From Terebella lapidaria (taxonomy: Eukaryota > Annelida > Polychaeta > Terebellida > Terebellidae), in contig OX424566.1 of NCBI GenBank assembly GCA_949152475.1, positions 16,887,177-16,951,176 of the forward strand: 64,000 nt of DNA. Reading direction: 5' to 3'. Every line of letters begins with the position of its first letter. The stretch's first letter is position 1. Both the position numbers and the translations under genes were made by a program. Of the stretch, positions 1 to 11,793 are shown piece after piece. The notes below the pieces were generated by a model. It made no database searches and had not been told where the DNA came from. It saw only the letters and a list, made by a program, of their open reading frames with translations.

Positions 1-2202
1 AATGGTCTACACGTTTTGGAAAGAATGCAGTTTATTTTCACCAATCACCAATACGCACAATTCCAATAGTTACTATATCTTCGCAATATCTTGCAAGACC
101 CTCGTAATTAATGACATTTATCAGCTATCCAATGGAATTTCTTGCCTCAATGAGCACATTAATAAATGTAACGTTAATTTTGCCGTTTATTAAAAAATAA
201 CGATCCACGTACATCTTCAATTGTTCCCCACGGTGTTGCAATGAGCGAGAATATTGTACTAATCTTCCAATATTCCACCCATAGAGAATTTACTTCGGAG
301 GTGCTGGATGTCTGAGGTGCTGACCATTAGATGCACATTCTAATCAGTAGGAAATGTTGTGCCTCAACAGTAGCTTGGGTAAGCACAATTTGTCTAACAT
401 TAGGTCAATGCATCAATCATCATTTTTAATTTTAGGTCCTGTCATTAACATTGGAGTAAGACAGGCGATCCAGTCGTTTGTTACGTAAGTTATGTCAAGT
501 AATTGATGTGACGTAATCACCATGCAAGCCACATTCGAGCGCTAATGATAATTTATGAAGCATTTTTACGTGATAGTTTTCCGTATTTCATGATAGATGA
601 GCTTTTAACTGTTTAACTACCATTGCCAGCTACCATTTTCAAGATTATTCCCCGGACCTAACGCTGGATACCCTAAATCACATTTATTAATAAATTTATA
701 TAATAATGAATCGTCCAATATTTGAAAAAAATAACTTGGATAACACCAGGATATTGTATTTGGTGATATTTTATTTCAGAGCCATTCTATTTCAATGAAG
801 AAAAAATGCTAAGGGGATGTAATGGCGATTCAGATCAAAACGTGTCATATGTCGCTCCTTCGTGATCTGAAGCATCATAATTGGAGCGCCATCTTAGCGT
901 TCATATATTAGTTGAATAGTTAATCATTTTGTACCTCTCAGTCCATAACTGAAACTAGTGGAACGTGTTCTGAATGAAATATAATATCTCTAGAAATTGA
1001 ACACACATGGAATTGTGTTCGTGAAGCCATTTGCATGTTTGTGCAATTCAAGTCACGAATTTAATCTTGTTTTTAATTAACAAACTCATTTCTGTTGGTA
1101 ATTCAGTTTGCAAACACAATTGCTTTGACGACTTTAGTTTGGGAAGAAAATACTTTATTTTGTGAAGAATTGTTAGCTCACCTCACGATGTATCACTATG
1201 TTTAAATATTAATTAAATTAAAATTGGTATGGTCCAATCCTGCAACTTTATGCACACTTCGTGAGGTAAATAATTCTCTATCCAAATCTAAAACCAGGGA
1301 TGTAGTTTCAGACTTTTCAACTGGAAAGAGCGTGTGTCCACGTGACAACACAGACAGTTGGCTGTTGGTAATACCCATGATTTTGATCATTTGCATTGGA
1401 AGCATTTGCTTCGTATTTAGCGGGTGTTGCCATGTATTTCTCTTCAGGCTCTCACCAATGCTCGTATTGAACGTCTTGTGTCAGAACCCAGCTTGCCATG
1501 ATAGCACTAGCATCTTCAGACGCACCGCTAGTCGGACCAACAAAACGTGCTTAAACATTTTGGGATTTACACAAACAAGACTGTCATCGTCAGTTGGTCA
1601 GCCGAGTGGAGTTACCTTTCTCAGGGCTGTCAACAATGATGGAGCATTGTCGTACCTGTGGAGATTCTTCGCCGCGATTATGTCATTGATGGTGGGCAGT
1701 AAACGTGGGAAAGATAAGCATCAAAACAGCAGAACGGAATGTTACATGTGCGACCACGGGGACAAATGAGACTGGAACCAATACTCGGTGCTGAGTAAAC
1801 ACAAAAATATTTAAGGATGAGAGAACAAAAAGCCGTTCCGTAGCTAAGGGATCATGAAAAATAAATGCTATTCCAATTACAGCCCATTGATCAGTTTGCT
1901 AATAATATAAAAAGAAACTCAAATCTGAGAACTCTTATTATAGTAACTCCCTCGTCGGAAGCAGACTTCCCTCTCAAAGACATTCGATCTCGTAAATATT
2001 CCTCACTACCCTAATACCCCCATCACTGGGGTGAAGCTTGACCATGCGTAAATTGATTCTCACCCGCAAGTATTGTCGAGTTGCAAATTCAAAATCCTCG
2101 TTGCAAAATCCTCGCCAAGTGTGTTTTAGTAGCACTTCTCACAAAGGATCATGTTGTGTTTTTTCTTTGTTCAATATTTGCTACTTAGTTGTGTTGTAAT
2201 AT
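1..2202. other. AT-rich non-coding region
   Basis: No supported gene was seen on either strand. The longest open frame (about 1224-1769, plus strand) has no recognisable motif and no gene-like neighbours. The stretch is AT-rich intergenic or intronic DNA. It holds one copy of a dispersed repeat (437-562). Confidence 0.6.
437..562 (+). repeat. Dispersed repeat, copy 1 of a pair
   Basis: This segment resembles 6397-6511 in the same orientation. Both contain the block TAAGACAGGCGATCCAGTCG, then a TTATGTCA-like stretch, an AAGCCACA block and AATTTATGAAGCA near the end. The copies have diverged by scattered substitutions and small indels, so this is an old dispersed repeat. No terminal repeats or coding capacity were found and the family was not recognised. 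Confidence 0.7.
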
Positions 2203-2347
2203 ACAAACACTGCACTGTTGCACTGCAGGTACATGCAATTACTACCCATGGTAAGAACATTACCACATGAGGCGAAGCCAGTGTCGTGATGTTCTTAGCT
2301 GAGGGTGGTAATTGCATGTACCTGCAGTGCAAATGTGCAGTATTTGT
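2203..2347. repeat. Foldback inverted repeat (MITE-like)
   Basis: Two arms of about 60 bases (2203-2262 and 2288-2347) are imperfect reverse complements. Their core GCACTGCAGGTACATGCAAT matches exactly. The loop is about 25 bases. This is the form of a foldback MITE or of a transcript hairpin. No target-site duplication could be assigned. Confidence 0.7.
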
Positions 2348-2625
2348 TTTACTATACAGAAATAATAAATAAGATTATCAATATCTGTTGAATCATAAGC
2401 TAAACGATGAAAACTGTTTACTGTTCTTCGACGTGTCTTACATTCTGCATGGCAATTTGTGGATGTCAAGCAAATTACGTCATCAATACAAAAGCTAATT
2501 AACGTTGAGGTATATCAAATTACTGCACGGCGAGTAATCGATATACAGGAACGTGTACTGGTACGTCAAATTGTTCAATGACGATTGACCAATCACAGCA
2601 CGGCATTTTCGCTTGAGGTATAGTA

Positions 2626-2698
2626 ATATACATTACATAATATATCGGTTTACACATGCATATATACACATCATATATACATTACATAATATATCGGT
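2626..2698 (+). repeat. 24 bp direct repeat, two exact copies
   Basis: A 24-base AT-rich unit beginning ATATACATTACATAATATAT occurs at 2626-2649 and 2675-2698. The spacing is 49 bases from start to start. It looks like a local tandem duplication with a 25-base spacer. Confidence 0.85.
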
Positions 2699-2738
2699 AA
2701 TGCCATCTGTGGCTTAAGTTGGTAGCAATCAATCCTCG

Positions 2739-2811
2739 CTGTAATTTGGGCCCCATGGTGCCACTGATGGGCAAGCTTCCCCTCAGTGGCACCATGGGAC
2801 CAAAATTACAG
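2739..2811. repeat. 29 bp-arm hairpin
   Basis: Arms 2739-2767 and 2783-2811 pair with only a mismatch or two around a 15-base loop. The core CATGGTGCCACTGA pairs with TCAGTGGCACCATG. The arms are more GC-rich than the surroundings. It could be a small foldback element. Confidence 0.8.
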
Positions 2812-3022
2812 ATATAGTACGACTAACGCCGCACAGTAAACTGATAAGCAGGCCGAATTGGAAGACAGGAAATAAGTTGATCAAGTTCAGAAAATAAAGT
2901 ATTGTCGTACATGTGATAATGGCTGTCACCCTAATGTAGATAGACTGATCAAAGCAACCAGACAACCATTCTGTGGAGTCGATCTCTGGACAATGACCCT
3001 CAAAGTGCAATCGAGTCATAAG

Positions 3023-3065
3023 TTTTTTTTGTTTTTGTTTTTTTTTTGGGGGGGGAGGGGGGGGA
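3023..3065. repeat. Poly-T / poly-G simple repeat
   Basis: A T-rich run is followed immediately by two blocks of G separated by one A. It is low-complexity sequence, able in principle to form a G-quadruplex, and prone to sequencing error. The proline and lysine codons it produces on the minus strand are not a gene. Confidence 0.9.
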
Positions 3066-3999
3066 GACGGTGAGTAAGGATGGATTAGCATAATATTCTG
3101 GCAAGTACCGCATAATTCAGACCCAGTGCATTACCCTGTTCTGGTGAATTGCTGATTTTCACAAGAGCAGAGAAAGTATGCGGCAATATTCAAATGGACA
3201 CCCGTCTATATCCATTATATATCTGTGCGTAAATGAAGGAGTTGTAATACCCAGATCACATTTTCCCTGGCGAAAGAATTTTTAACGCTCCGACTAGGTT
3301 CATTCAACCATTTTCATTTCTTAGGTTTAGAGGATTTCAGTTCAGTTAAGACACTACTTTGCCTTTCGTGATCGTCCACTAATCAAACACTTAGCGATAT
3401 CCAATTTGACCGACACTGACTTCCAATAGTAAAACATATATAGGCCGGAATTAGCAGTATTCAAAGGGAAAAACTCACATAATGTTCATATCTACAAAAA
3501 CAATACATCACAACAAAATCAGACCAAAGTACTAGAACCAACTACCTCGTGGTCTGTAGTTCTTTATGGTCACAACTGAGTGAAAGAAATGATAGGAATA
3601 GTTTCTGATGATCGGTTTCAACGTGATGCTAAAATGTCCCTATAAAAATAATATTCTAGTACATGCAATTACCTGTATAATTTATCTGTTTGTCGTTATT
3701 TTGTCATTTGCATATTACATTTTCCTCATTGTAAAGCTTTTTGAATATGTGTACAAATACACGAACGCTGAAAGATAAACTGACCTAAAACATACATAAC
3801 CAATTCAACCACATGTACCCCTAATTACACGTTACTCCAGGTAATCACTCCTAATATACCATATACGCTAATATACCAAATTAACGAAAAATAATATGGT
3901 ATATTTTGTGTAGTACACTTGAGAATGTCGCGACAATCCAAGGAATATCGAAAGCATACAGAGGCTGATGAGTGACACTGTTTCTGCGTAACACTGTTA

Positions 4000-4395
4000 C
4001 ACAGAAAAAAAATTATTTATTTTTCGGAGTAATCTTGACTTGTTCATAATTGACATCATATGTGCAGAAAAAACGTTTTTTCCGCGTAAATAAAGGTATT
4101 TCTCCGTATGTAACGTTTTTTGCATAAATAAAGTTTTTTACGCAGAAATAACGTTATTTACCCCCATCAACCGAGAGGAAGAAAAAAACGCGTGTAGGCA
4201 GTATTTGGTTAGGATCTAACACACGGCAAAATAAATAATATTATTACGGCAGAAGTAAATATTGTGAGTAAATAAGGTTATTTTCATATTAACAAAATGT
4301 ATTTCCCCATAAAAAAAAGTTCATCACGCATAAGAAATGTTGTTTCTGCGAAAATTAAGGATTACTTTGAGAAATAAATACGTTTTTTCACAATG
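4000..4395. repeat. Degenerate A/T-rich repeat with ACGTT cores
   Basis: Blocks such as AACGTTTTTT, GCATAAATAA, GCAGAAATAACGTTATTT and AATACGTTTTTT recur at irregular spacing. It looks like a decayed simple or tandem repeat. No clean period could be set by eye. Confidence 0.4.
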
Positions 4396-6396
4396 TCACT
4401 TATCAGCCACTGTAAAAGCATGTACAGGAAGTATCAAATTATAGGCTTTGTTCAATATTTATTTTGCAATATCCATCTAAACTTTACAACATTTATTGTA
4501 TACCTCTATATAATGATAATTGTGGCATTCACTGAGCCGTCTCATACTGTTTGTGTGCATATTGTGCCACAATTGTTCACCTGGACCATACACCATACTG
4601 TTATTAAAATTCAGACAATACGTAGTGAATATTCCCTACGTTTTCTGAAAATCACATGAAATATACTACACCATCCACAAATACTTGTAAATAGGCATGC
4701 AACTCACGGTCACGGAATTTCTGTAGGTAGATAACAGAAAATGCGGATGAGTGACGTAATCATCATTCTATGTCTGTTGTCCTCTATATTCCCCACCCAA
4801 TTTGCTTTCGAATCCTATGCTTGTCAAAAAATAAATACATGGTTTCTTTACGTTTATTCAACTCCACTTTTATTCGTGGAGTTCCACGTCACAATATCCC
4901 TCTAGCATAGCGGTCGACGAGACACAGTGTCGCCAGAGTCAAGTTACAGAAACCTAATAAATATAGTCCCTTATCGCCTTCTTGACATTAGGTCATCAAT
5001 CACAGTGAGCTCGGTCCAATTATTAAACAGCAAACATTATGTGACGCAATGGAGGGAGTGACAATGCTATATCTGCTGGGTCTCGTTAGTTTTCATGTTT
5101 CCACTCAGCAAAAAAATCATGTTACAGCGTCCCCTGTATCTCGTTAGGCAACAATAGACAAAGCTGTCGGTGCCAGCAGCCACGCATCGGGAATTAGGGT
5201 AACTGGAGACGATTCTGAATATTAGGATTATTAATCAAGGGACATACGTGGGGAACTTGTCGGTCCGTAGTGCATGCATCATGGAATTTATAACTACTTA
5301 TATTCAAATTTATTGATTGCGTGAACTTTGTTGATTATATTTACAATGTTCCAAAAATCGTAACCACTGAAACACAATGTTCGTTTGTCAGTTTGCATAC
5401 TGAGAAGGTTGTTGTTACAACTTGTCAGGAAAAAAACATCCACAGTATGTTTCAACAGATTCAAAACAATTATTTGGCTTTTCAGCAAAAAAAACCACCA
5501 CATTTGAGAAAATGATAATCGTTCGTAATTCATTACAGTTTTTTCTTTGGAACATAAACATTTGAAGTTTGGATATAGGTTGACGACACAATCACCAGAT
5601 ATAGTGTGGCTCCCCGCCCGTTTCTTGTGAACACCGAGTGACCCAGTTCACCCCAGGTATCTTCAGATCACCATAACCATTTACTAATAGATCAATATAC
5701 AGATTTGTTTCGCAGTCAACAACATCTACGTGGGTAGGCCGCAGCTATTCTAATTGTCATACCTGAGAGGAGACATGTTTTCTTGTCCACATTGCAGCAA
5801 TGACTTCAGAAAAGATATACTATATTTTAATGGGCAATACAATAACATAATGGAGTCGCAATAGCGTGCAGTGAAAACGATAATTCTTTCATGCTGCGGA
5901 ATGCATACACCAAATGCATCTACTAGCTGCTACAAAGAGAAGTACCATCGGATGCCACACCACTGTGTTCCAAGGTCCATGCTATGATCAACAGATATTG
6001 TGACGTCATGGGTATGATACAGCAAACCTTCCCTTCATTTTTTGGGTTATATTCACCATCGCTCCCACCATAATAAGTTGTTTTTAACATATTAATACTG
6101 TGGTACATAAATATTCAATTCTGTCAATACAACAGTTGTTTCCCTGATTTACGATAAAATTAACCTATGTATGTATTAACCTATTACCGCGGAAAATCAA
6201 ATTTTGATGATGTATTGATGTTATATGTATATGCAGTAGTAATATGTGGTAGTGCTGTTTGAATATTCTCATACAACTACCAGCCATTGGAATGCGACGG
6301 CATATATCAATCTGTGCAGAATGGTGCACCTCGGTACGCACGATCCATTCAGCACTGTATCAATCACAATCTCTGAAGGGTTGGACATCGTTTAGA

Positions 6397-6511
6397 TCAT
6401 GTCTTTATCATTAGCATAAGACAGGCGATCCAGTCGTTTGTCGCGTGTTATGTCACGTAACTGACGTATTCACCAAGCCACACGCGAGTGCTAATAACAA
6501 TTTATGAAGCA
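6397..6511 (+). repeat. Dispersed repeat, copy 2 of a pair
   Basis: Diverged direct copy of 437-562, sharing TAAGACAGGCGATCCAGTCG and the AATTTATGAAGCA end. Only non-coding sequence lies between the two copies. Confidence 0.7.
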
Positions 6512-7073
6512 ATCTTCCATGGTGGACTTGAGTATCATACGATAAAAGCACTTTTGAATCAACCTCAAACAAAAAGCAAAATGTCCCAGACGTTGTGGTC
6601 ATATTGTTTGATGTGTGTAGTCTAATCCAACTAATTTCACATGTTTAATTCACATATTACCTAAACCACATATATTTATAATCTGGCTTCGTTTCCATTA
6701 CAGAGATTATGCGTTGTAGCTTTGCCATTGGCTTCACTATATCCACATGCCATTTATCAACAAATTTGCTCCCAGCCAGCCGTAGGAGCTACAAAAATAG
6801 AATCCGGCACAAACTGAATTTTTAATAGATTGGTATCAAAAATATACTGATAACGTTGTATCTGATCCCAGCAATGGAGACTGTTGTAACTGTCTAGGAA
6901 TATATGCTTCAAACATTGTCTACAAGGGGCTTGGTTTATCGCATGACAGTATTAACTGGACGTAAAGGCCTAGAGCCCTTGGGGGCATTTCGATACACAA
7001 CACAATCACAGGTGAACTGTTGATTACTGACAACTCTGCAACCAAAATGATCACGTAGATACATCCACTACAC

Positions 7074-10000
7074 TCTAAAACGACGGTTTCTGAGATATAA
7101 ATGAAAATAAACCAGACATGGCTGAAAGTGAAAATGCTGAAAAAATTTGGCCCACCCTATATACACCTAAGACATGTTTGTCTAGTGTCACGAGTCCGAA
7201 AATAATGTCCGAATCACTCTACGTCGCACCGTTTCCCAGATATGGCCGAAAATGCAAAATGCCGACTCAGCAAAAAAAAATTTGGCCCGGGGCCAAGTTC
7301 ACCCAACATACCCATAAGACATGTTTGTCTAGTGTCTGAGTTCGAAAATAACGTCGGTTTCGCTCTACGATGCACCGTTTCCGAGATATAGCCGAAAATG
7401 AAAAATGTCGACTCAGCAAAAAAAAAATTTGACCCAGGGCCAAGTTTACCCGAGATACACCTGAGACATGTTTGTTTGTTCTCATGAGTCCGAAAATATC
7501 GTCGGTTGCACTCTACGACGCAACGTTTTTGAGATATGGCCAAAAATGAAAAAAAGCCGACTCAGCAAAAAAATTTGGCCCAGGGCCAAGTTCACCCAGG
7601 GCCAAGTTGCCTAGTGTCACGAGTCCGAAAATAACGTCGGTTTCGCTCTACGGCGGACCGTTTTTGAGATATGGCCGAAAATGAAAAAAAGCCGACTCGT
7701 CGGTTTCACTCTACGATGCACCGTTTCCGGGATATGGCCGAAAATGAAAAACGCCGACTCAGCAAAAAAAAATTTGGCCCAGGAACAAGTTCACCCAACA
7801 TACCCCTAAGACATGTTTGCCTGGTGTCACGAGTCTGAAAATAACGCCCGTTTCACTCTACAACACATCGTTTCCGAGATATGGCCAAAAATGAAAAAAG
7901 CCGACTTAGCAGAAAAAAATTTGGCCCAGGGCCAAGTGCACCCAACATACCCCTAAGACATGTTTGCCTAGTGTCACGAGTCTGAAAATAACGTCGGTTT
8001 CGCTCTATGACGCACCGTTTCCGAGATATGGCCGAAAATGAAAAACGCCGACTCAGCAAAAAAAAATTGGCCCAGGGCCAAGTTCACCCAACATACCCCT
8101 AAGACATGTTTGCCTAGTGTCACGAGTCCGAAAATAACGCCCGTTTCGCTCTACGACACACCGTTTGCTCGAGATCTGGCCGAAAATGGAAAACGCCGAC
8201 TCTGCAAAAACAAATTTGGCCCAGGGCCAAGTTCACCCAACATACCCTTAAGGCATGTTTGCCCAGTGTCACGAGTCTGAAAATAACATCGGTTTCGCTC
8301 TACGATGCACCGTTTCCGAGATATGGCCGAAAATGAAAATCGCCGACTCAGCAAAAAAAATTTGGCCCAGGGCCAAGTTCACACAACATACCCTTAAAGC
8401 ATGTTTGCCTAGTGTCACGAGTCCGAAAATTACTTCGGTTTCGCTTTACGATACACCGTTTCCGAGATATGGCCGAAAATGAAAAATGTCGACTCAGCAA
8501 AAAAAAAATTTGACCCAGGGCCAAGTTTACCCGAGATACACCTGAGACATGTTTGTTTGTTCTCATGAGTCCGAAAATATCGTCGGTTGCACTCTACGAC
8601 GCAACGTTTTTGAGATATGGCCAAAAATGAAAAAAAGCCGACTCAGCAAAAAAAATTTGGCCCAGGGCCAAGTTCACCCAGGGCCAAGTTGCCTAGTGTC
8701 ACGAGTCCGAAAATAACGTCGGTTTCGCTCTACGGCGGACCGTTTTTGAGATATGGCCGAAAATGAAAAAAAGCCGACTCGTCGCTTTCACTCTACGATG
8801 CACATTTTCCGGGATATGGCCGAAAATGAAAAACGCCGACTCAGCAAAAAAAAATTTGGCCCAGGAACAAGTTCACCCAACATACCCCTAAGACATGTTT
8901 GCCTAGTGTCACGAGTCCGAAAATAACGCCCGTTTCGCTCTACGACACACCGTTTCCTCGAGATCTGGCCGAAAATGGAAAACGCCGACTCTGCAAAAAC
9001 AAATTTGGCCCAGGGCCAAGTTCACCCAACATACCCTTAAGGCATGTTTGCCCAGTGTCACGAGTCTGAAAATAACATCGGTTTCGCTCTACGATGCACT
9101 GTTTCCGAGATATAGCCGAAAATGAAAAACGCCGACTCAGCAAAAAAAAAATAGGCCCAGGGCCAAGTTCACCCAACATACCCCTAAGACATGTTTGCCT
9201 AGTGTCACGAGTCCGAAAATAACGCCCGTTTCGCTCTACGACACACCGTTTCCGAGATCTCGCCGAAAATGGAAAACGCCGACTCAGCAAAAACAAATTT
9301 GGCCCAGGGCCAAGTTCACCCAACATACCCCTAAGACATGCTTATCTAGTGTCACGAGTCCAAAAATAACGTCGGTTTCGCTCTACGATGCACCGTTTCC
9401 GAGATATGGCCGAAAATGAAAATCGCCGACTCAGCAAAAAAAATTTGGCCCAGGGCCAAGTTCACACAACATACCCTTAAAGCATGTTTGCCTAGTGTCA
9501 CGAGTCCGAAAATTACTTCGGTTTCGCTTTACGATGCACCGTTTCCGAGATATGGCCGAAAATGAAAAACGCCGACTCAGCAAAAAAAAATTTGGCCCAG
9601 GGCCAAGTTCACCCAACATACCCTTAAGGCATGTTTGCCTAGTGTCACGAGTCCGAAAATAACGTCGGTTTCGCTCTATGATGCACCGTTTCCGAGATAT
9701 GGCTGAAAATGAAAAACGCCGACTCAGCAAAAAAAAATTAGCCCAGGGCCAAGTTCACCCAACATACCCCTAAGACATGTTTCCCTAATGTTACGAATCT
9801 GAAAAAAGCGTTGGTTTCGCTCTACGATGCACCGTTTCCGAGATATGGCCGAAAATGAAAAACGCCGACTCACCAAAAACAAATTTGGCCCAGGGCCAAG
9901 TTCACCCAACATACCCCTAAGACATGCTTATCTAGTGTCACGAGTCCGAAAAAATAACGTCGGTTTCGCTCTACAATGCACCATTTCCGAGATATTGAAA

Positions 10001-10266
10001 AATGCCGACTCAGCAACAAAAAATTTGGCCCAGGGCCAAGTTCACCCAACATACCCCTAAGACATGTTTGCCTAGTGTCACGAGTCCGAAAATAACGTCG
10101 GTTTCGCTCTACGACGCATCGTTTCCGAGATATGGCCGAAAATGAAAAACGTCGACTCAGCAAAAAAAAAGTTAGCCCAGGGCCAAGTTCACCCAACATA
10201 CCCTTAAGGCATGTTTGCCTAGTGTCACGAGTCCGAAAATAACGTCGGTTTCGCTCTACGACGCAT
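7074..10266. repeat. ~146 bp satellite array with higher-order structure
   Basis: About 22 tandem units of roughly 144-149 bases. Each unit contains CACGAGTCCGAAAATAACG, GAGATATGGCCGAAAATG, GCCGACTCAGC followed by an A run, and GGCCCAGGGCCAAGTTCACC. The left edge is degenerate and the right edge stops abruptly inside a unit at about 10266. Several blocks recur as larger copies: about 1,081 bases apart (7.40-7.80 versus 8.48-8.88 kb), about 1,083 apart (8.34 versus 9.42 kb) and about 789 apart (8.16 versus 8.95 kb). This is higher-order organisation produced by segmental amplification. The array is CpG-rich relative to its flanks. Some units are close to 147 bases, a multiple of three, so long minus-strand open frames run through several units; these are satellite shadows. 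Confidence 0.95.
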
Positions 10267-11313
10267 AGACAACAGTCACACTGTCAGAAGCTAAGAATCA
10301 GGAAGGAGGTGGGGTATGGGGCATTCCGGGACAGTTAGTTAGGCACAATAATAAAGGAAAATCATTTGGTTACAGGCGGTGCATTGTCCTTATTATATCT
10401 GATCATGCACATTTGCATGCATCACATCAAAAGATCACTGTCTCTATTCGCCCGAATTGTTTTCACGAAAATTGATCATTGTAATGACCAGCGAGCACAT
10501 ATATTAACTATTAGGTGTTTCGAAGTTTGAACGCCAGTCCATCGATAATATATCACCATGAGGTTGACGCAGGATTTTGCCAATTACCCGATCAGACCCA
10601 AATTTTACAGTAATGCATAGTGACACCGACTTCGTTAATGTATATACTGAATACATACTGAAGACATACTGAATGTATATACTGAAGACATGTATATGAA
10701 TTAACCAATGAGAATGTGTGCGTACGATGATCAGACATGACCTCACTTTCGAGGAATCATTCAATGAAACTTGTTGTGTTGCTATTGTTTTGACTGGACC
10801 AAACTCCCTAAATGCCCAGTGCCTCACGTTTCGTTGTTATTGGGAGTGTTTTAGAACGTATTTCAAGTGGTACTTTAATTCAGATGAAGTACAGCAATGA
10901 CTGCACAAACGTGAATCCCATTAAGGCGATTAAATTTTGTTGTATGCTTCATAAATGTACATTGTTAGTTACCATAACTAATGCTGTATTGTCAAACACA
11001 CTCGTGGTTCAATATTAAGACCATGCTGCTTTATGGGGAATCACCCCTCGATTTTTACAACAGGGAGAGGCGTGGGGCAAAAAAATTGTGCTCTGCAAAA
11101 ATACTGTGCATGATATTCTGCAAATAATAATAGAACATAAAATCCTCATTCATATCCCCTACATACGTATAGATAATGCTGGACAATGAGATTTGTAGTG
11201 TTGTTTATTGTACATGGTTTCGTCGTTCTGGGGATTTTTTCGAAAATAATAATCCTCTTCCGTGATTCAAGAAACTATCGCTGGTGTGACACATAGTTAG
11301 TATCATTTTAGTA
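10267..11313. other. Non-coding region after the satellite
   Basis: No supported gene. A small tandem motif related to ATACTGAAGACAT lies at about 10637-10692. The rest shows only short open frames without motifs. Confidence 0.55.
10637..10692 (+). repeat. Short tandem repeat (ATACTGAAGACAT-like)
   Basis: Four to five imperfect copies of a unit of about 13-18 bases containing ATACTGAA. Confidence 0.6.
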
Positions 11314-11593
11314 AAGTAAGTAAAGTTAACATTTATTAAGCGCTCCTTTATAGAACGTAGTTCTAAGCAAGGGCGCTGTACACTTTACCCCAGTCTAGAA
11401 TGACTACACAGCTGCCACAATCCGGCGCTAACCTATAGTATCCTATTGAATGACCGGTACCCATTTAATCCTGGGTAGAGATAGACAATCAGTGGTGCAC
11501 ACCTTGCCTAAGGATGTTAGCGAAATAACCCAGTAGTCCAGACTGAGTCTCGAACCCATGACCTTTGCGTTACGAGACCAGCGCCTTATCCAC
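11314..11593 (-). mobile_element. tRNA-Thr-like SINE, cut by the assembly gap
   Basis: Read on the minus strand, the edge next to the gap begins with a tRNA-like head. It shows GCGCTGGTCTCGTAACGC, which resembles a tRNA-Thr(CGT) anticodon arm, and then GGGTTCGAGACTC, a B-box/T-loop. A non-tRNA body follows leftwards, ending in a GTAAAGTAAGTAAAG-type tail near 11314. The 5' part of the head, including the A box, lies inside the N gap. It is a Pol III-type SINE rather than a functional tRNA gene. Confidence 0.65.
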
Positions 11594-11793
11594 NNNNNNN
11601 NNNNNNNNNNNNNNNNNNNNNNNNNNNNNNNNNNNNNNNNNNNNNNNNNNNNNNNNNNNNNNNNNNNNNNNNNNNNNNNNNNNNNNNNNNNNNNNNNNNN
11701 NNNNNNNNNNNNNNNNNNNNNNNNNNNNNNNNNNNNNNNNNNNNNNNNNNNNNNNNNNNNNNNNNNNNNNNNNNNNNNNNNNNNNNNNNNNNN
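11594..11793. other. Assembly gap (200 N)
   Basis: Exactly 200 unknown bases, a size typical of an arbitrary scaffolding gap rather than a measured distance. It separates a SINE on the left from the truncated outer end of the giant palindrome on the right. Confidence 0.98.

Larger units (their letters stand above)
3100..7073. other. Non-coding AT-rich region
   Basis: No supported gene was seen. The open frames are short and lack motifs. The stretch includes a degenerate A/T-rich repeat near 4.0-4.4 kb and the second copy of the dispersed repeat at 6397-6511. Confidence 0.55.

Noticed and set aside
1224-1769. 181-residue open frame with hydrophobic segments
   Set aside because: No recognisable domain, no supporting context, and a competing minus-strand frame; probably chance.
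3023-3091. Proline/lysine-rich minus-strand peptide
   Set aside because: Product of the poly-T/poly-G run.
7118-10199. Many overlapping open frames on both strands in the satellite
   Set aside because: All are frame shadows of the ~146 bp repeat unit.
7074-10266. CRISPR-like regular repetition
   Set aside because: The whole unit repeats, with no unique spacers, in a eukaryotic context.
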